Source: Cruorifilaria tuberocauda
Taxonomy: Eukaryota; Nematoda; Chromadorea; Rhabditida; Onchocercidae
Length of the DNA stretch: 64,000 bases
Direction of reading: 5' to 3'
Assembly: GCA_013365365.1 (NCBI GenBank)
Contig: JABVXU010000237.1
Span: forward strand, 1-64,000
Below, in pieces: positions 40,901 through 54,236 of this stretch (within the stretch, counting starts at the first letter, position 1; each line of letters starts with the position of its first letter). The notes under the pieces were generated by a model. That model had not been told where the DNA came from and made no database searches. It was given only the letters and a program-made list of their open reading frames with translations. The translations under genes were made by a program, and so were the position numbers.

Positions 40901-43900
40901 TTTGCAAAATGAAAAGTACATAACTGCATGGAAGTTACAATGTACTGTTTTATTATTCATCGTCATTATGATTGTTACTCTCATTACTATTACTATCATT
41001 ATTATTTACTACCTGGCCTGCTTGCAAAAAGTACATATCTTTCTGTTGCCTTTTTGTTTCGTAATATACTCGTGAATACAATATAATCATAATGATAAGC
41101 GGTAACCAAAATGCCGCAATTGTCGTAGCGACGGATGCGAATTGATTCGTTTCAATAAACTGTACGACGCAACGATCAGAGTCAGTAAATCGACCCGAAA
41201 TTAGCAAATTTTGTTTTAGTTCCATTAATTAGGTTGAATGAATGGTGATACCATTAGATACAATTTATTATCATAAACAAAATCTTTTATTCTTTTAATT
41301 AATGAAATATGAAATCAACAATTTTTATTATTTTTTTGCCAATATATTTCATTTGAGAGAAGAAAATTAAAAAATGAAAAATTTCAGAATTAATAAATGA
41401 GAAAATACACGTCAATATGTATATACCTTCAATATAAGGCCAGCTAATAATCCATGGTGGCCAAAGCATAGCTGAAGCAATGTAGGTACTAGCAATCATT
41501 AGGAATGCCTTCTTTGCAGTTCTTCTAGAAAATTACAGTTGTTTCATTTATCTATTCGAATTAAGAAATTTTAAATTTTAATTTCATTGATTATTATAAC
41601 CTAAAAATGATAGTAAAAAGACCTGTTAGGTAATGGATATAATCAGCTTATAAAATAAATATATAAACAAACAATAAAAGAAATTTCATGGATTAAAATT
41701 TAAAACAATTTCATATAATGGAATAAATTTTTACCATCCAAACTTTGCATTACTTAATAATATGTAGGAATGAAATTTAAAAAAACTATATTTTCAAAAA
41801 TTGTTGAATTTGTTTAATAAAACCTCGGTCGATAGCTTAATGGTCGAGTAACCGAAAAATATCGATCAAATGAAATTAGCAATAAATTAAGCACGGATGC
41901 ATTACTCATCATGTAATCAAGGCATAACCAAAATTGACACATTGCATAGCCTAAGCCCCAAATAGTATCGGCGGCCATATAATATGTCATTATTGGAATC
42001 GATACTATCCCTTAAAAAAAGGAATTTTTTTGATCAAAGATTTTTGAAAATAAGCATTGCTAATCTAAACATCAAATAATCATCAATTTATCTTAATATT
42101 ATTCAGATCAATATTAAATCTTGAAATTTCGTTTTTTTTTTTCTTTAGTTAAGAAAAGAAACATAATTAAAGAAAAGAAGCATAATTAAAATTTATGGAT
42201 TGCATGATTAAGCCTTAAATTTTATACAAGCCAACTAATATGTCATTTTTCCGGATCAACACTAAATCTCGTTTTTTTTTTTGGTTTTTAGCCAAGAAAA
42301 AGTAAATGAAGTATTGTGAATGTAACTCATTTCTGATTAATTTTTACATTTGAAAACGAAAATATGAAATTGCAAACTTGAAGAATTTTTGAAATTCAGA
42401 AATATTCTTTTGAGAATTTTCAGTGTTAAATGTATTACTAGATATTTTAATGATGAAGAAAGAAGCTAAGGTTAAAGATAAGTCTAGGATCAAGTTAGAT
42501 TTGATTTTTAGCGTTAAGTACTAAATAAAATTATATTCGTTTTTTTCAAATTTTTTTATTCGAAATTAAAAAAGACAAATTTATTTCAAATTATCGTTAA
42601 AAAATTATCATTTTTTATTTTTTTAAATTTGGCAATTTTATCTTTAATTTACTTTAAAACTAAAGTATGAATGATTACTATTAGCATATATTTTGTTTCC
42701 AATTACTGAGATTGAAATTCACTCTAATGAGTAGAAAAATTATATCATAAAAATATTTTCATCTTTTTATTCAAAGGTAACTCTTTAAAAAATTAAAAAT
42801 TAAATTTATTGAAATATCACAAAAAGATATTTTTGATTTTTATGACCAGGAAATTTGATAATGTAAAAAAGGAAAAGCAAAAAAAATTCCTGAGAAAACT
42901 CTAATAACTAAGAAATAAAGATAGCTAATGAAAATAAAAACAATCGATAATTGTTAAAAATTGGTCATTGTGGCATATTTACAGCAGAAAATTATTATAA
43001 AGTTCCAATGAATGTTTGAACTACGAAACTGATTAAACGCAGAGAAAATAGAAGCAGGATAGAAAAAGTAGAATTTCATAAAAGCTCACTTAAAGATAAA
43101 TAAGGAATAGGTAAACAAATTAAACAAAAAGTTTGAAATCCTTAGAAGCGATCAAACTGTTATCTTGAATTTCCATCCTTTTTAATAGCTTTAAAAAACA
43201 TTTGTAAAGTAATTATTAATTTCTAATCTAAAGTAAATATTTCTCGTAATAAAATAATTAAAATAAATTTTATTCAATAAAAATCGAATAAAATTAAAGA
43301 AAAAGGATACCAATAGCAATATCAGCAACAGCAAGACTGAATAAGAAATAATTACTGACTGTTTGCAATTGCTTGTCAATTTTGAAGCTTACCATAACCA
43401 TTAAATTACCGCCTGTTGTTAAAAAAGCAAATACGCTTCCAATTGCTACGATGCATATAAATCTGTAATACACCAAGCAAAAATACTATCTGTGCTTGCT
43501 TTAATTAACTGACACATTAAATGCTAAATTTTTAGTGAATTTTTCCAATGAGCTTATTTTATTTCTCTTTAATTATCATAATTGTTATAAAATTTCATAT
43601 TTTTGAAACATTTTTATAGAAAATAGAGCAAATCTATCAATTTTTTATTATTAAGTGGAATAATTGAAAAAAATCTGAAAGTTTTCTGTTAAGTGTTACT
43701 TTGATAAATTCAAACCAAACTAAGTTTATTTTTCATCAACATAGAATAGATTTGCAGTTTATTATATCATATTTGGACAACAAGTAATGTGAAAGTAACA
43801 TGAAATTATCTTCAACCTTCAACACATAAATAATTCATAGCAAAACTTACTTTGAAAAACAATTAATGTCGAAATAGTTCATAAATCTTATTATCTGAAT

Positions 43901-46371
43901 TGATATGAAGATAAAAATTCTATTATTAATGTGTGAATGAATTTAACAAATTACTTTTAATGAATTAATTAAATTCCAAAATGTAAATAACATACTTAGT
44001 GCGATCCATTTGTTGTTGGATTTGTTCGGTGGTAATATTCGACAGCATATCGTTGGTCCCACCAATTGTATTATTGTTCATTGATAAGTGATAAAAAGGC
44101 GTTGTCGTATGGTTGAAAATAAGAGCTAATTCAGGAAGCTTAGAGTGTTCGTCATCAAAAGGAGTTGATGATGCAAGTATCTATAATTTGATATTTATCA
44201 TTTGATGGAATTATTTTTAATTTCATAAAATAATTCAATTAATCATATTATGTGCTTACTTTAATTAAAGTTGAATGTAAAAGAATTTTAAAAAATAAAA
44301 GTTAAATGATATTATCATTTTTCTTCTTTCCATTTAACAAATTTAATTTTTGATTCAAATAAAGTTTGAAACATTTTAAAAGTTAAATTATTATAATTGA
44401 CCACTGAATAAGCTTTCATTTGGTACTAAGCCTAAAGTCAATACATTTATTAAATGAGTTCAATTTAAAATAAGTTTAATAATTGCAGTAATGTAAGATC
44501 AAAAAGTATTGAAACTGTCCAATTACAACAATTTTATTACAATCACAATTTAATTCAGTAAGAATCAGTAAAAATTCAGTCTATTTCAGATATTTAAATA
44601 AATAAATTCTCCAAAATTGGTAAAAAAAATTAAGAATTTGTCTGTAAAGGAATAAAAAAGTACAGAAAAAATTAGAATGAAGAGAAGAGAGAAAGTAATT
44701 TATGAGAATTAAAGTTTTGGATTGAAATAATCAAAATACGTATATCTGGAAGAAAGCAAAGTAGATATATGTAAATATTTCCAAGTATGACCAAAGAAAA
44801 TATTTACTATAAGCAATTGGACGTGCATTGGATTGGATTTCTTACAAAGTAATATTTTGGTTTCGACTATTTCTTCGTTGACTTAAAACTCTTGAAGAGA
44901 AGACTTTTTAATCGTTGATGCATAAAAAATCTGTAATATTCAAGCTAATGCCACCTTATTATCTTCTTAATTAACCTGATTATCATTGTAATTATCATGG
45001 TTAAACCATTCACTTTATCTTACCTTCATTTCCTTGACGATATATTCACCACATTTTGCTTTACCTTTTCTTTCACTTCTATTTCTTCAATTATAGGTGT
45101 TAATTAATGCTATCAATTAATTATCCTTTTACTCCTCTTCTTCTATTATCAGGAAAATTGGTTAAAATTAACACCAATAAGTAAATCAAGTTGAAAAATT
45201 CTAATAATGAATTAATTTTATTTTTTTGTTCCAAGAATCAAAGTAAATCATTTTAAAAAATATATTTTACTTTATCATTCAATTTCATTTTTAATTTTAT
45301 TAATTATATTATTATTTATGCTTTTGTTTTCTTTTTCTATTTCTTGTTTGAATCAAACAAGGTCAAGTAAGAATACTGATATACTTTTGCAAAATTCTGA
45401 TTGATTTATACATAATTATTAAACAGATGTAAAATAAACAAAAATTATTTAGCAAATAAATCCATCCAATCGAGTGGCAATAACAATAAATAATAAAAAA
45501 AGATCATAAGAAATTTATGCAAGAAAAGATAATATTTACTAAAAATGCTACTTAATAATTAACAGTGAAGCAAAAGTGTTAACGAATGATATGAAATGAT
45601 TGAAATTTGTTGCCAAAATAAAAACAAAAGGAAATGAAACAATAAGAAGCAAGAAGTTTTATAGATTTCCAGGGAAAATTAATCAGTTTCAGAATGCATA
45701 TGAGATGCATTAATAATAGCTGAAAGTTTTTATTTTTCGTACTTGATATAATGTATGAAAATTATAGCTAATCAATCATATCAAGCAAGCAAGTTGTATT
45801 GAAAAATTCATTGTGTTTAAGAGTTTTATTCTTTGATAGAAAAGCTGAAAAGCTAAATATGAGTGACTTTTCGAGTGTCGTAAAATTTAATTTGGTCCTA
45901 AACTTAATAATACTCAATAACAATTTCAAATATTCAAAATTTGCAAATGTTAAAATACAACAGTTTTAAAATAAATGAAAAACTATTAAACAAATTTGCA
46001 GTTCGATTATTGAGATTCACGAAATCAGTATAACTAATTTCCCAGTGAAATTAAAAAAATTCGTTTATATATCATAAATTCATAATTTGGATTAAATCGA
46101 AAATCATTCGACAGTCTGGAAAATTAGCTTATCTAAAAAAGAATTTAACATATTTATGTTTTATTGTTCACTCATTGATCGAATTTTATTTTAGTTTGAT
46201 ACCTGAAAAGCCATTCCTAGCAAATTTTAACTTTTTATTTTTGTCAGTGGTGAAATAATCCTTCACCTGCATTACAATTCGAAATATTTTGGAGCGAAGG
46301 AGAGATCCAGGTAATGTATGTAAAATGTGATCATAGTTTGATGTCGTGGATATCGTCGTTGATGACGCCAT
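37927..46371 (-). CDS. gar-3: Muscarinic acetylcholine receptor, GAR-3 type (12-13 exons)
   Basis: A G-protein-coupled acetylcholine receptor of the Gq-linked GAR-3 class. Exons: 46371-46267, 44180-43996, 43462-43311, 42010-41824, 41524-41427, 41194-41013, 40814-40626, 40550-40484, 40066-39909, 39570-39484, 38934-38777 and 38144-37927, plus a possible 40923-40889 needed for phase; about 606 residues. The extracellular N-terminus has NHT, NNT and NIT sequons. Diagnostic segments: [20 protein letters not shown] (TM1-2), [21 protein letters not shown] (TM3, with the amine-binding Asp and DRY), [10 protein letters not shown] (TM4), DRCVVQF (loop cysteine), [15 protein letters not shown] (TM5), [12 protein letters not shown] (TM6) and [13 protein letters not shown] (TM7). 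Loop 3 is long and cut into small exons. The acceptor before 41194 reads TTTCGG, not AG. Introns of about 2.1 and 1.3 kb (44181-46266, 42011-43310) hold only AT-rich DNA. Confidence 0.92.
40889..40923 (-). other. Possible 35-base microexon of the muscarinic receptor
   Basis: The TM5 exon ends in phase 0 (CAG, then GTAGTA), but the next clear loop exon starts in phase 2, so the model needs an extra length of 2 modulo 3. The stretch between TTCCATGCAG and GTTTGT is 35 bases, open ([11 protein letters not shown]), and fits. An alternative is a donor at ATGTAC inside the TM5 exon, which would drop the ...LQAGQ end. Not proven. Confidence 0.3.
42105..42300. repeat. Diverged direct duplication in a muscarinic receptor intron
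   Basis: Block 42105-42160 (AGATCAATATTAAATCT, a T run, then TTAGTTAAGAAAAG) recurs at 42253-42300 (GGATCAACACTAAATCTCG, a T run, then TTAGCCAAGAAAAAG). The first block also contains a short internal duplication of GAAACATAATTAAA. This is an intronic slippage or duplication product. Confidence 0.7.
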
Positions 46372-46514
46372 CGTATACTTTCAACCAATTATCCTTTCAT
46401 TAAAAATAAAACACAAAAAAGAATGAATAAATGAAAATGAACAGTTCGTGCAAGATTTTTGATCGCTTAACAACTGATATGAAATACGCTTTCAAGATAA
46501 CATTTCTTAAATTT

Positions 46515-46548
46515 ATTAATCACTCAGTAAAAACACTAAGTGATTAAT
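46515..46548. repeat. Perfect 10-base inverted repeat
   Basis: ATTAATCACT (46515-46524) and AGTGATTAAT (46539-46548) can form a 10-pair stem with a 14-base loop. It lies about 145 bases upstream of the muscarinic receptor start codon. It could be a protein-binding palindrome or chance in AT-rich sequence. Confidence 0.6.
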
Positions 46549-49500
46549 TAGGCTCATGCAAGATAACTTCTGAGTTATAAATTTAGCAAAAATTTGAGTG
46601 CGAGAAAATCAACGGAATTGTCTAATTACAAAATATGCATTCGAAAAAAATCACAGAAACGTTAAGTGAACTTTACCAATTAAATTGATTAGTGAAAATT
46701 GTCGATTAAGTAATAATTCAACGAAGAGTTGAATAAGAAAAATCAATGAATTATCGTGTCATTGAATTGATAAAATATCAAGTATTAAATAAGAATTTAT
46801 AATGAAATATTGAATTTAATAATGAATTATGTAAAACATCACATACAAAATAATGAGGAAAATATTGCTTACTTATTATTATTGAATAATGAATATAAAA
46901 TAGTGGTAAAGACTAAGTAACAATCATTAAATAAATATTAAATAACATTTATTAAGTAAGCAATCAAATAAAAAGATTACTGGAAGAGAATAGGAAGAAA
47001 TGTTAATTAATAACGAAAAATTAGTTAGCAAAATTCATCAATAATAGCTTTCTTACACATTTCAATTATTTCCTTATTGTTTTACTTCCCAAAAAATATT
47101 ATAGAATATTTTATTTGCTTTGTAAAGAATGAAACAGAAAACTGTTTATATAGTAAAACGACAAAACATTATTTCCATGATAGTATTGCAAGCAAGATAA
47201 ATTAATAATGGAATAATTGATATCCATGAGAAATTACTCTTTAATTATACTTTGTATGGGAAAGTAAATTTTCATTATTTGTATGAAATATTAAGTATTG
47301 TAATATAATATTCAGGCAGTCGTTAAGGTTTTTATAATTATGATATTAGCGAAATTACTAGTTTTCCTTTTTTCTTTACTATGAAGAAATTTAAATAATG
47401 ATAATAAATTAGAAAATGTACGAAATCCATATAAATAAATCGTTTTAATTTCTTTGACCTATTTTATTCATTTCAATATATTAGTATAGTTAATTGATTT
47501 TTTTGGTGATGATATGTAAGAAATAAGACTGTTCGCAATAAGTACTATTTTTTTCTTTACAGAGAAGAAAGGAGAGAAAATTGATTTGGCCTAGAAGAAT
47601 TGATTATCAGAAATAAATCTGATATTCACCAAATGGATTACAACAAATAATCGAAGAATTTGTAATGGATTATCGTCAGAATTATGTATTGCTCCCGACT
47701 ATTCTCAGTGAATTTATCATTTGACAAAATTATTCACTAATTGAGAATTCAATTAACAGTTCAATATAGAATGATACGGTTGTTTTCCGCGTTATCAACA
47801 ATGATAAAAGATTTCTTCATGGTTTAACCGACCTGACTAGAAAAGATTTTACAGTCAAATACATTTCCATTTATTGAATTTCTTTAAATGATTTTGTTGA
47901 AATTCTGTCACATTTTAAAATAAAATTATCAAATGAGCCAACTTCATTGTAAATGTAAATTATCAAAAAACAGTTATTCAAAAATGATAAATCTTGAAAA
48001 TAATGAGGAGCAAAAAGAAAAAGAAGAGATATAGAAGTGATATATGAATAAATGCAAATTGATGAAATCAGAAATGATACATGCTAAATAATTAAATGTG
48101 TCTAAATGAAATAATATTATATTCATTAAAAATATTCCAACGGATAAGTCGAGAATAAAATAAAAGTGAAAGAGATGCTTGAAGCTTAATGTCAGTGGTA
48201 CTAAAGCTTGTCATATCTTTTTCCTTCTTTTTTCTTTTTGTTTACTTCTATTCTTCTTGGACTCAAAATGTTTGTTAAATAGCTCCCCGCTGGATTGAAG
48301 CTAAGCGAAAAACGAAAGTCATAATTGAGGACAAAAGATGGGTCATTATTATCATCTTTCGTCTTTTCGAAAATTATCTTTAAAAACTTCCTATCTCTCA
48401 ACTATCCCTTCAACTGATAATTTGTCAATAGTAATAAAATATAGCCTTATCTCGATATATATACAACAAAATTTGTAATTGACCTTAAGCTTACTTTTGT
48501 GATTCATTTTTACAATTTAATTAATTGTTATATTTTATATGAAATTTTTGAAATAACCAATAATTTATTTTTTTAAAACGAAAGCTTTTGTTCTTTTCCT
48601 AGAAAAGTACTGTGTTAATGAATTACAGTGTTGGTGGAAAGTATTTTCTTGAGAATATACAGCTAATTGCAGTTATTATTTAAAATTAAAAATCGCAAAA
48701 TTAAAAATTCATATCAACAAATTAATGAATGTTAATTTTTTAAGAAACAATTGACGTGGCATAACTAATAGTAATAATGAATTAAATTAAATCACAACAT
48801 TTTACCTTTAAATTTTACCTTTAACCATTTTACCGTTTTAACTTTAAAAATTGAAAGATTGCATATTTTATTTTAGTTCTGAAAGAGAAGAAAACGAAAA
48901 ATCAATTATCAAAGTAGTAAAAAGGAAGAGAAATGGATATGACATAAGTGTCATCTTAACGTAATATTTAAGAACGATGAAATATATTGGCTCATCGAGG
49001 ATAATGTTGTTGTTGTTATTGTGTACATTAATTTACTTATTAAATTTTACATAAATTAAAAGTTGTTTACCAAATCGAATCATAGAAAAAAGTAATAAAA
49101 GAAATTTAAATGTTAAAATGTTTGTTATGATAATTTTACTCACATTTATTGCTAGCGCTGATTAATTTCAGCCATTTTGTTTGTAAAATTATCATCGATA
49201 TTTTTATTTACTGAATTTGCTTGAACTGAAAATTGCATAGTAGATCGAATTATAAGTAAAAAGTGGGAAAAACAAAGTTAAAGTAAAATGCTAAAAGATT
49301 TATAGTAATTTTATTTAAATAATTAAAGGGTTTCAATATTGATTGATTTTATCGCTATTACTTTATCGTACTTAAATATGTATATAAATAATTATACAAA
49401 TAATTAAGAAATCTAGGAGAAATATGCAAGAAAAAGTAATTTTTCAAGAGAAGTGCCAATTAAATATTACAGACCCGAATAAACTGATTAGTTAATAAGA

Positions 49501-51799
49501 TGAAAAGACATTTTATATTGATAAAATTAAAATTCAAATTTGTTATTCCACTTTTTAACTTAATTTTAATGTAAAGGAAAAAAATGATGACGAAAATGAA
49601 ATGAAACTGAAAAAGAATTAAATAAAAATGGTAATATTTAGGAAGAGAAAAGAAGATTTCTTCAACTAAATATTTATTTTTCAGCAGCTGCTAATATGTA
49701 CTGATATAATCACTCATACAATATACGTCTATCTATTTTTCTTTTTTTCAAGTGAAATATCTCACTACTTTCAATGGTTTTTTATGTGTAATTAACAAGT
49801 TATTTCATTTTACACCTTTGCTTTAATTTGAGTGAAAAGAAAGAAAAGAAAAAACTTTAATAGTAAGTATACTATTAAATATTTTTTAATTTATAATAAC
49901 GAATCACTTCATTTTTAGCAAAAATAAGAACTAATCTTAGTATATATATATTATTGCTATTATTTAGATCTTTCAAGTTGAAATTCAAAATTTCGATTAA
50001 TTAAATTCAATGTTATTGTGATAAAACAGAACCTACGGCAACTGCTACAACATATAAATAAACTCTTAAATGTTTGTTTGGATGGGCGTAATCTGAAGGC
50101 GTGTGCATCTACGTGTATCTATTTGTGTGTGTACGTGTTGTGCGTGTGTTTCACTGCCTTCTTAAAAATAACTGCTTTTATTTATGAAGATAAATTTTAA
50201 GTTGTGTAAAACTGAACTATGGAAATACGATCGAACAGTTTTACGTAACATAATTGAATATCGAACAGAATATCAATTATATGAAATATATATCATACAT
50301 TTTTATTATAAAACATTAATTGGAATTTTTCAAATATGAAATTTAATTTTATTAGAAAAAATTGCTACTTATTCTCTCTACTTTGTTGAATGTTTTTATT
50401 GGTTCACTGGAATAGGAAGCATATTTTATGTTAAGAGATAATAAGCATTAAGATGGCAAGTAATTTTAATGGAAAACTAAATATTTCCGAATTTATTTTG
50501 TTCTATTCAAAAAATTAGCCTCAAAAAATGAATAATTAATACTTTTTCAATGAATAAAAGGATGACTCGGATTTCTTTATTATTAGAAAAATTCAAAAAA
50601 ATTTCTGCAATATCCATTTTATTTTTGTCTGCCAGTTCGTTCAGAGACAACTTGAAGTTAGTGAAATAGATATTAAAATATTGCAAATAATTTATACAAT
50701 ATAAAAGAATTGATTGATTGTAATTTCATATTAAATTATTAACCGATTGATTGCTTCGCTCTTCTGATCATCAAGTGTTTCCCGAGAGAATGTTTTCATT
50801 GAAGAAATGAAAGCATAAATAACCCATTTGTAACAGATAGTATAAAATTATATATTTTTCATTACGTTTACATGTAAGCTACGTGAAAATAAACTAGTGT
50901 TTTCGATAAATTTGCTCATTTTAGAACTTTGAATATCATGAAAACATGACAAAGTAGCACGCCAAACTATCATAAATAGATATTTCATTCTTTAAGATAG
51001 AAACTGATAAGGAATGATAGATTGGCTTAAAATATATAATTCATAAATGTAATTTTATAAGTTACATGAATGTGAAATTATATTAAGTATATGATAAAAG
51101 AGAATGCTAAATTGTTTTAAATATAGAAATTCTTTTGAAAACTGAAGACGGCAGGAAATGACTTAGTAGAAAATACCAGGAATATGCCATCACACTTCTC
51201 TTAAGCTTTAAAAGTGTTTTTGGTGTAATTGAATTTAGAGAAATAAGGGTGGAAAAAGTAAGCAAAGTAAAAGATAAAAAGAAAAGATTCCATTCCAATA
51301 AACATTTTCTTATTTTTCAAAATTGAGCTTGGCATCTGATAATGGCCTGATTACTTAATGCACAAATTTACTCGCATATTCAATAAACATATTCTTTTCA
51401 TAGTGCTTTTCGCTTAATTTTTTTTCTTTACTTAAAATTAAATGAAAAATTGTCAAAAAATGAGACGAAACTTCACCTGAAAATTTCATAATTTCAACAA
51501 AAGAAAATGCAAAATGAGTTGATTTCGAATTTCAATCATTTATTTGTATTTTGGCAGCAAATTGTAAAAAATATTAAAAACCTGCCAAATTCGCTTGAAA
51601 TTTTTTCAAAAAATATTCGTCACTTAAAATCTTGCAATGATAGAATAAGCAAAGAGCAAAATTAACAATTTTAAATATTTTTAGCTTTATTATTACTTAT
51701 TTGATGATATTTCGTCTAATTCACTTAAAGAGTACAAAAATTTAGTTAAATCTTTGCAAATTTGATAATTTTAGTTTCAAAGTGATTCAAACTGACAAG

Positions 51800-51820
51800 T
51801 TAAATTAAATTAAATTAAAT
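51800..51820. repeat. TAAAT pentanucleotide repeat
   Basis: Four tandem TTAAA/TAAAT units. A simple repeat in non-coding DNA. Confidence 0.8.
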
Positions 51821-52960
51821 CAAAGCAGTACAAGTTGAATTGAAAGTAAATAAATTGAATTAAATTAATACCAAAGTACGAACTTAGTCGGTATTTTCAT
51901 ATTATATCCTTATCATTACACTGACCATCCAATATAAAACGATTACACGATATTCGTTACACTGAAATGGTTATAGCTATAATTCGTTATCTATTTATCT
52001 ATGCTTAGACAAGGTAGAATAAATATATCTCCACGATAAGTTTTTCAAGCGTTCAATCAATTTTAACTTTATTTCAAAATAAATGAAAACTTTCATCCTC
52101 CGAGCTTACTAATCTTAATTTTGTAAAAAAAGAAGACTTACTTGAATCTTTAAATATTATTTCATTCTTTTTTCCACAAACGGAAACCTTGCAATTATTA
52201 CCTTAGAATTTATTTGTTCTCATTATATCGTAAACCTTTAATATTGAATACTATTAAAATATTTAAGCTTTAAAAGAGTTTTGAAAGAGAAGAGCAAATA
52301 TTAAAAATATTATTTTTTCTGATTTCACTTTTTCCAAACGTTTTAAAAGTTTATAAAGTGCGTGAAATGTCTTTTCATATTAATACTGAAAAATGTTAAA
52401 CCTATAATGAATGCATTTTTTTACTTTGTTGATAAATCATTCTACTTTATTCATAAATTATCATATATTAACATAAGTTTAATGATTCGAAAACCTATTT
52501 TAGTCTTTGTGATAAAATTTTTCCGAAAAGTAAGAAAAATGGAATAAATAAAGATAGAATGTCATACAAATTAAAGTCAAATTTCTTATTAATAAAAAAT
52601 AATAATCGAATGAAACGAATAATAATTTCAGATAGTCGAAAGACTTGATATTCTTTTTATGAATTTTAAGTTAAACCGAATTAAAGTATTTGAAGTTTGA
52701 ATTTGTCAAGTCCTTTTTTGTAATAATTATCATTGACAGCAATTACATGGCTGAATTCTGTGGCATTGCGAGGCAATCCTCAGATTTCTTTTTTCATCAG
52801 ACATTCACTTCTGTGCATTGTGCAATCTTACTTTGTTTAAGATTATTACTGTTACTGCTTCTTCCTAAGTAATACTTTAAAAACAAGAAAACATTCTGAA
52901 ATAGCATTTAGTTTAATAAAAAATATTAATAGTTTTGAAATTGACAAAACACATTCTCTT

Positions 52961-53046
52961 ATTGCAATGTAATGAAATTAAATACTCAAATAAAATCGAA
53001 CGAAATGTATTGCCGTTACGATGCAATGAAATTAAATACTTAAAAA
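52961..53046. repeat. Diverged tandem duplication of about 55 bases
   Basis: ATTGCAATGTAATGAAATTA is followed by AATACTCAAA, and the pattern recurs as ATTGCCGTTACGATGCAATG with AAATTAAATACTTAAA. Each copy translates to a CNEIKY string, giving an apparent peptide repeat. It lies in an otherwise non-coding stretch and is probably not translated. Confidence 0.6.
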
Positions 53047-53220
53047 ATTTAATCCACAAAATGAGCCAAATATATTTTCACTTAACGGAACATTTTTTTA
53101 CTATTACCATTGAACAATTTTTTAAAAAAAGACAATGCATTTCAAAAAAAGTTTAATCTTGGAAATTTTTTTCTTCCATCTTTCTCTTTCTGATGGAACT
53201 TTGAAGAAAGGGAGGAAGAG

Positions 53221-53259
53221 TGAGAGAGAGAGAGAGGGAAAGGGAGAGGGAGAGAGAGT
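53221..53259. repeat. GA-rich microsatellite
   Basis: A run of GA dinucleotides with GGGA interruptions, similar in style to the tract at 5579-5609. Non-coding. Confidence 0.85.
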
Positions 53260-54189
53260 TTGAAAGTGATAGATATGACGGAAGTGCATTGCTATTTAAA
53301 TTGATTTCAAAAGAAATAGTGAAGTAATAGGATAAGAATGATGAAACAAAAGCTAACGAAAGAATTATAATTTGTTAAATCTTAACCAAAAAAAAGGACA
53401 GGGAGGAAAGCACACTTATTCCTCATTGGTTAGCAATAAATTTTCGAGAATCGTATCAAGCCTTCTTTTTTGTTTGAAAAGAAAAAGAATGATATCGATG
53501 ATAGCTTATCCTATCACACAAAAACATTATCTCTGAATTTTTGAAGAAAATTTACAATGAAAGAAGCTTTAAGCATGAAAAAGGGAATGGAAAAAAGTGA
53601 GAAAAATGACACTAGCTCATGGTTAGCTAAGATAAATTGTTTTCAGATTAATAAAATGTCACTCAAAATTTTAAGATGATTGATAAATTGAAAAAACATT
53701 TTTTTTGTTAAAAATGAAGGAATTGAAAATTTAAATGATTAAATTGTTGTTAATGAATTTCATTTTCTCCGTCCTATTTTTGATTGAATTTTACTCTTAT
53801 TTTAGGATAATTACATCAGTGACTAATTAAGCATATCAAATAAATTAGTGATGTTCTTAAATTGATTGATTTTCTAAATAAGACAGTTTGATATCAGGAA
53901 ATATCTGAAAATAATTTTGGATGAATGATAAGCAATAAGCGTAAGAAATGGTCGTGATAAAGTTAAGGGATAACTAAATGATAGAAATAATGTGAAAATG
54001 ATATTATAGAATTGAAATGGAGGAGACAGGGAATAAAGATCTAAATATTGTAAGTAATTAAATTAAAATATATGATTGACTTTTATGACAAATTCATGTA
54101 TAAAAAACATAATATCGAAATGAGAAACAAAATTCATTATAATTGAAGCAAAGGATAATTGTAGTGAAATTTGAAAATGTTATTTTGAA

Positions 54190-54236
54190 TGAATTATAAT
54201 AGATTTCTATGAATTATAATAGATTATAATAGATTT
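54190..54236. repeat. Short tandem repeat of GAATTATAATAGATT
   Basis: The 15-base unit occurs at 54190 and 54210, and a shortened ATAATAGATTT follows. AT-rich minisatellite. Confidence 0.75.

Noticed and set aside
48201..48401. Minus-strand 66-codon ORF rich in lysine
   Set aside because: Its composition is partly protein-like, but there are no splice partners or motif, and its lysine-rich end comes from an A-rich run.
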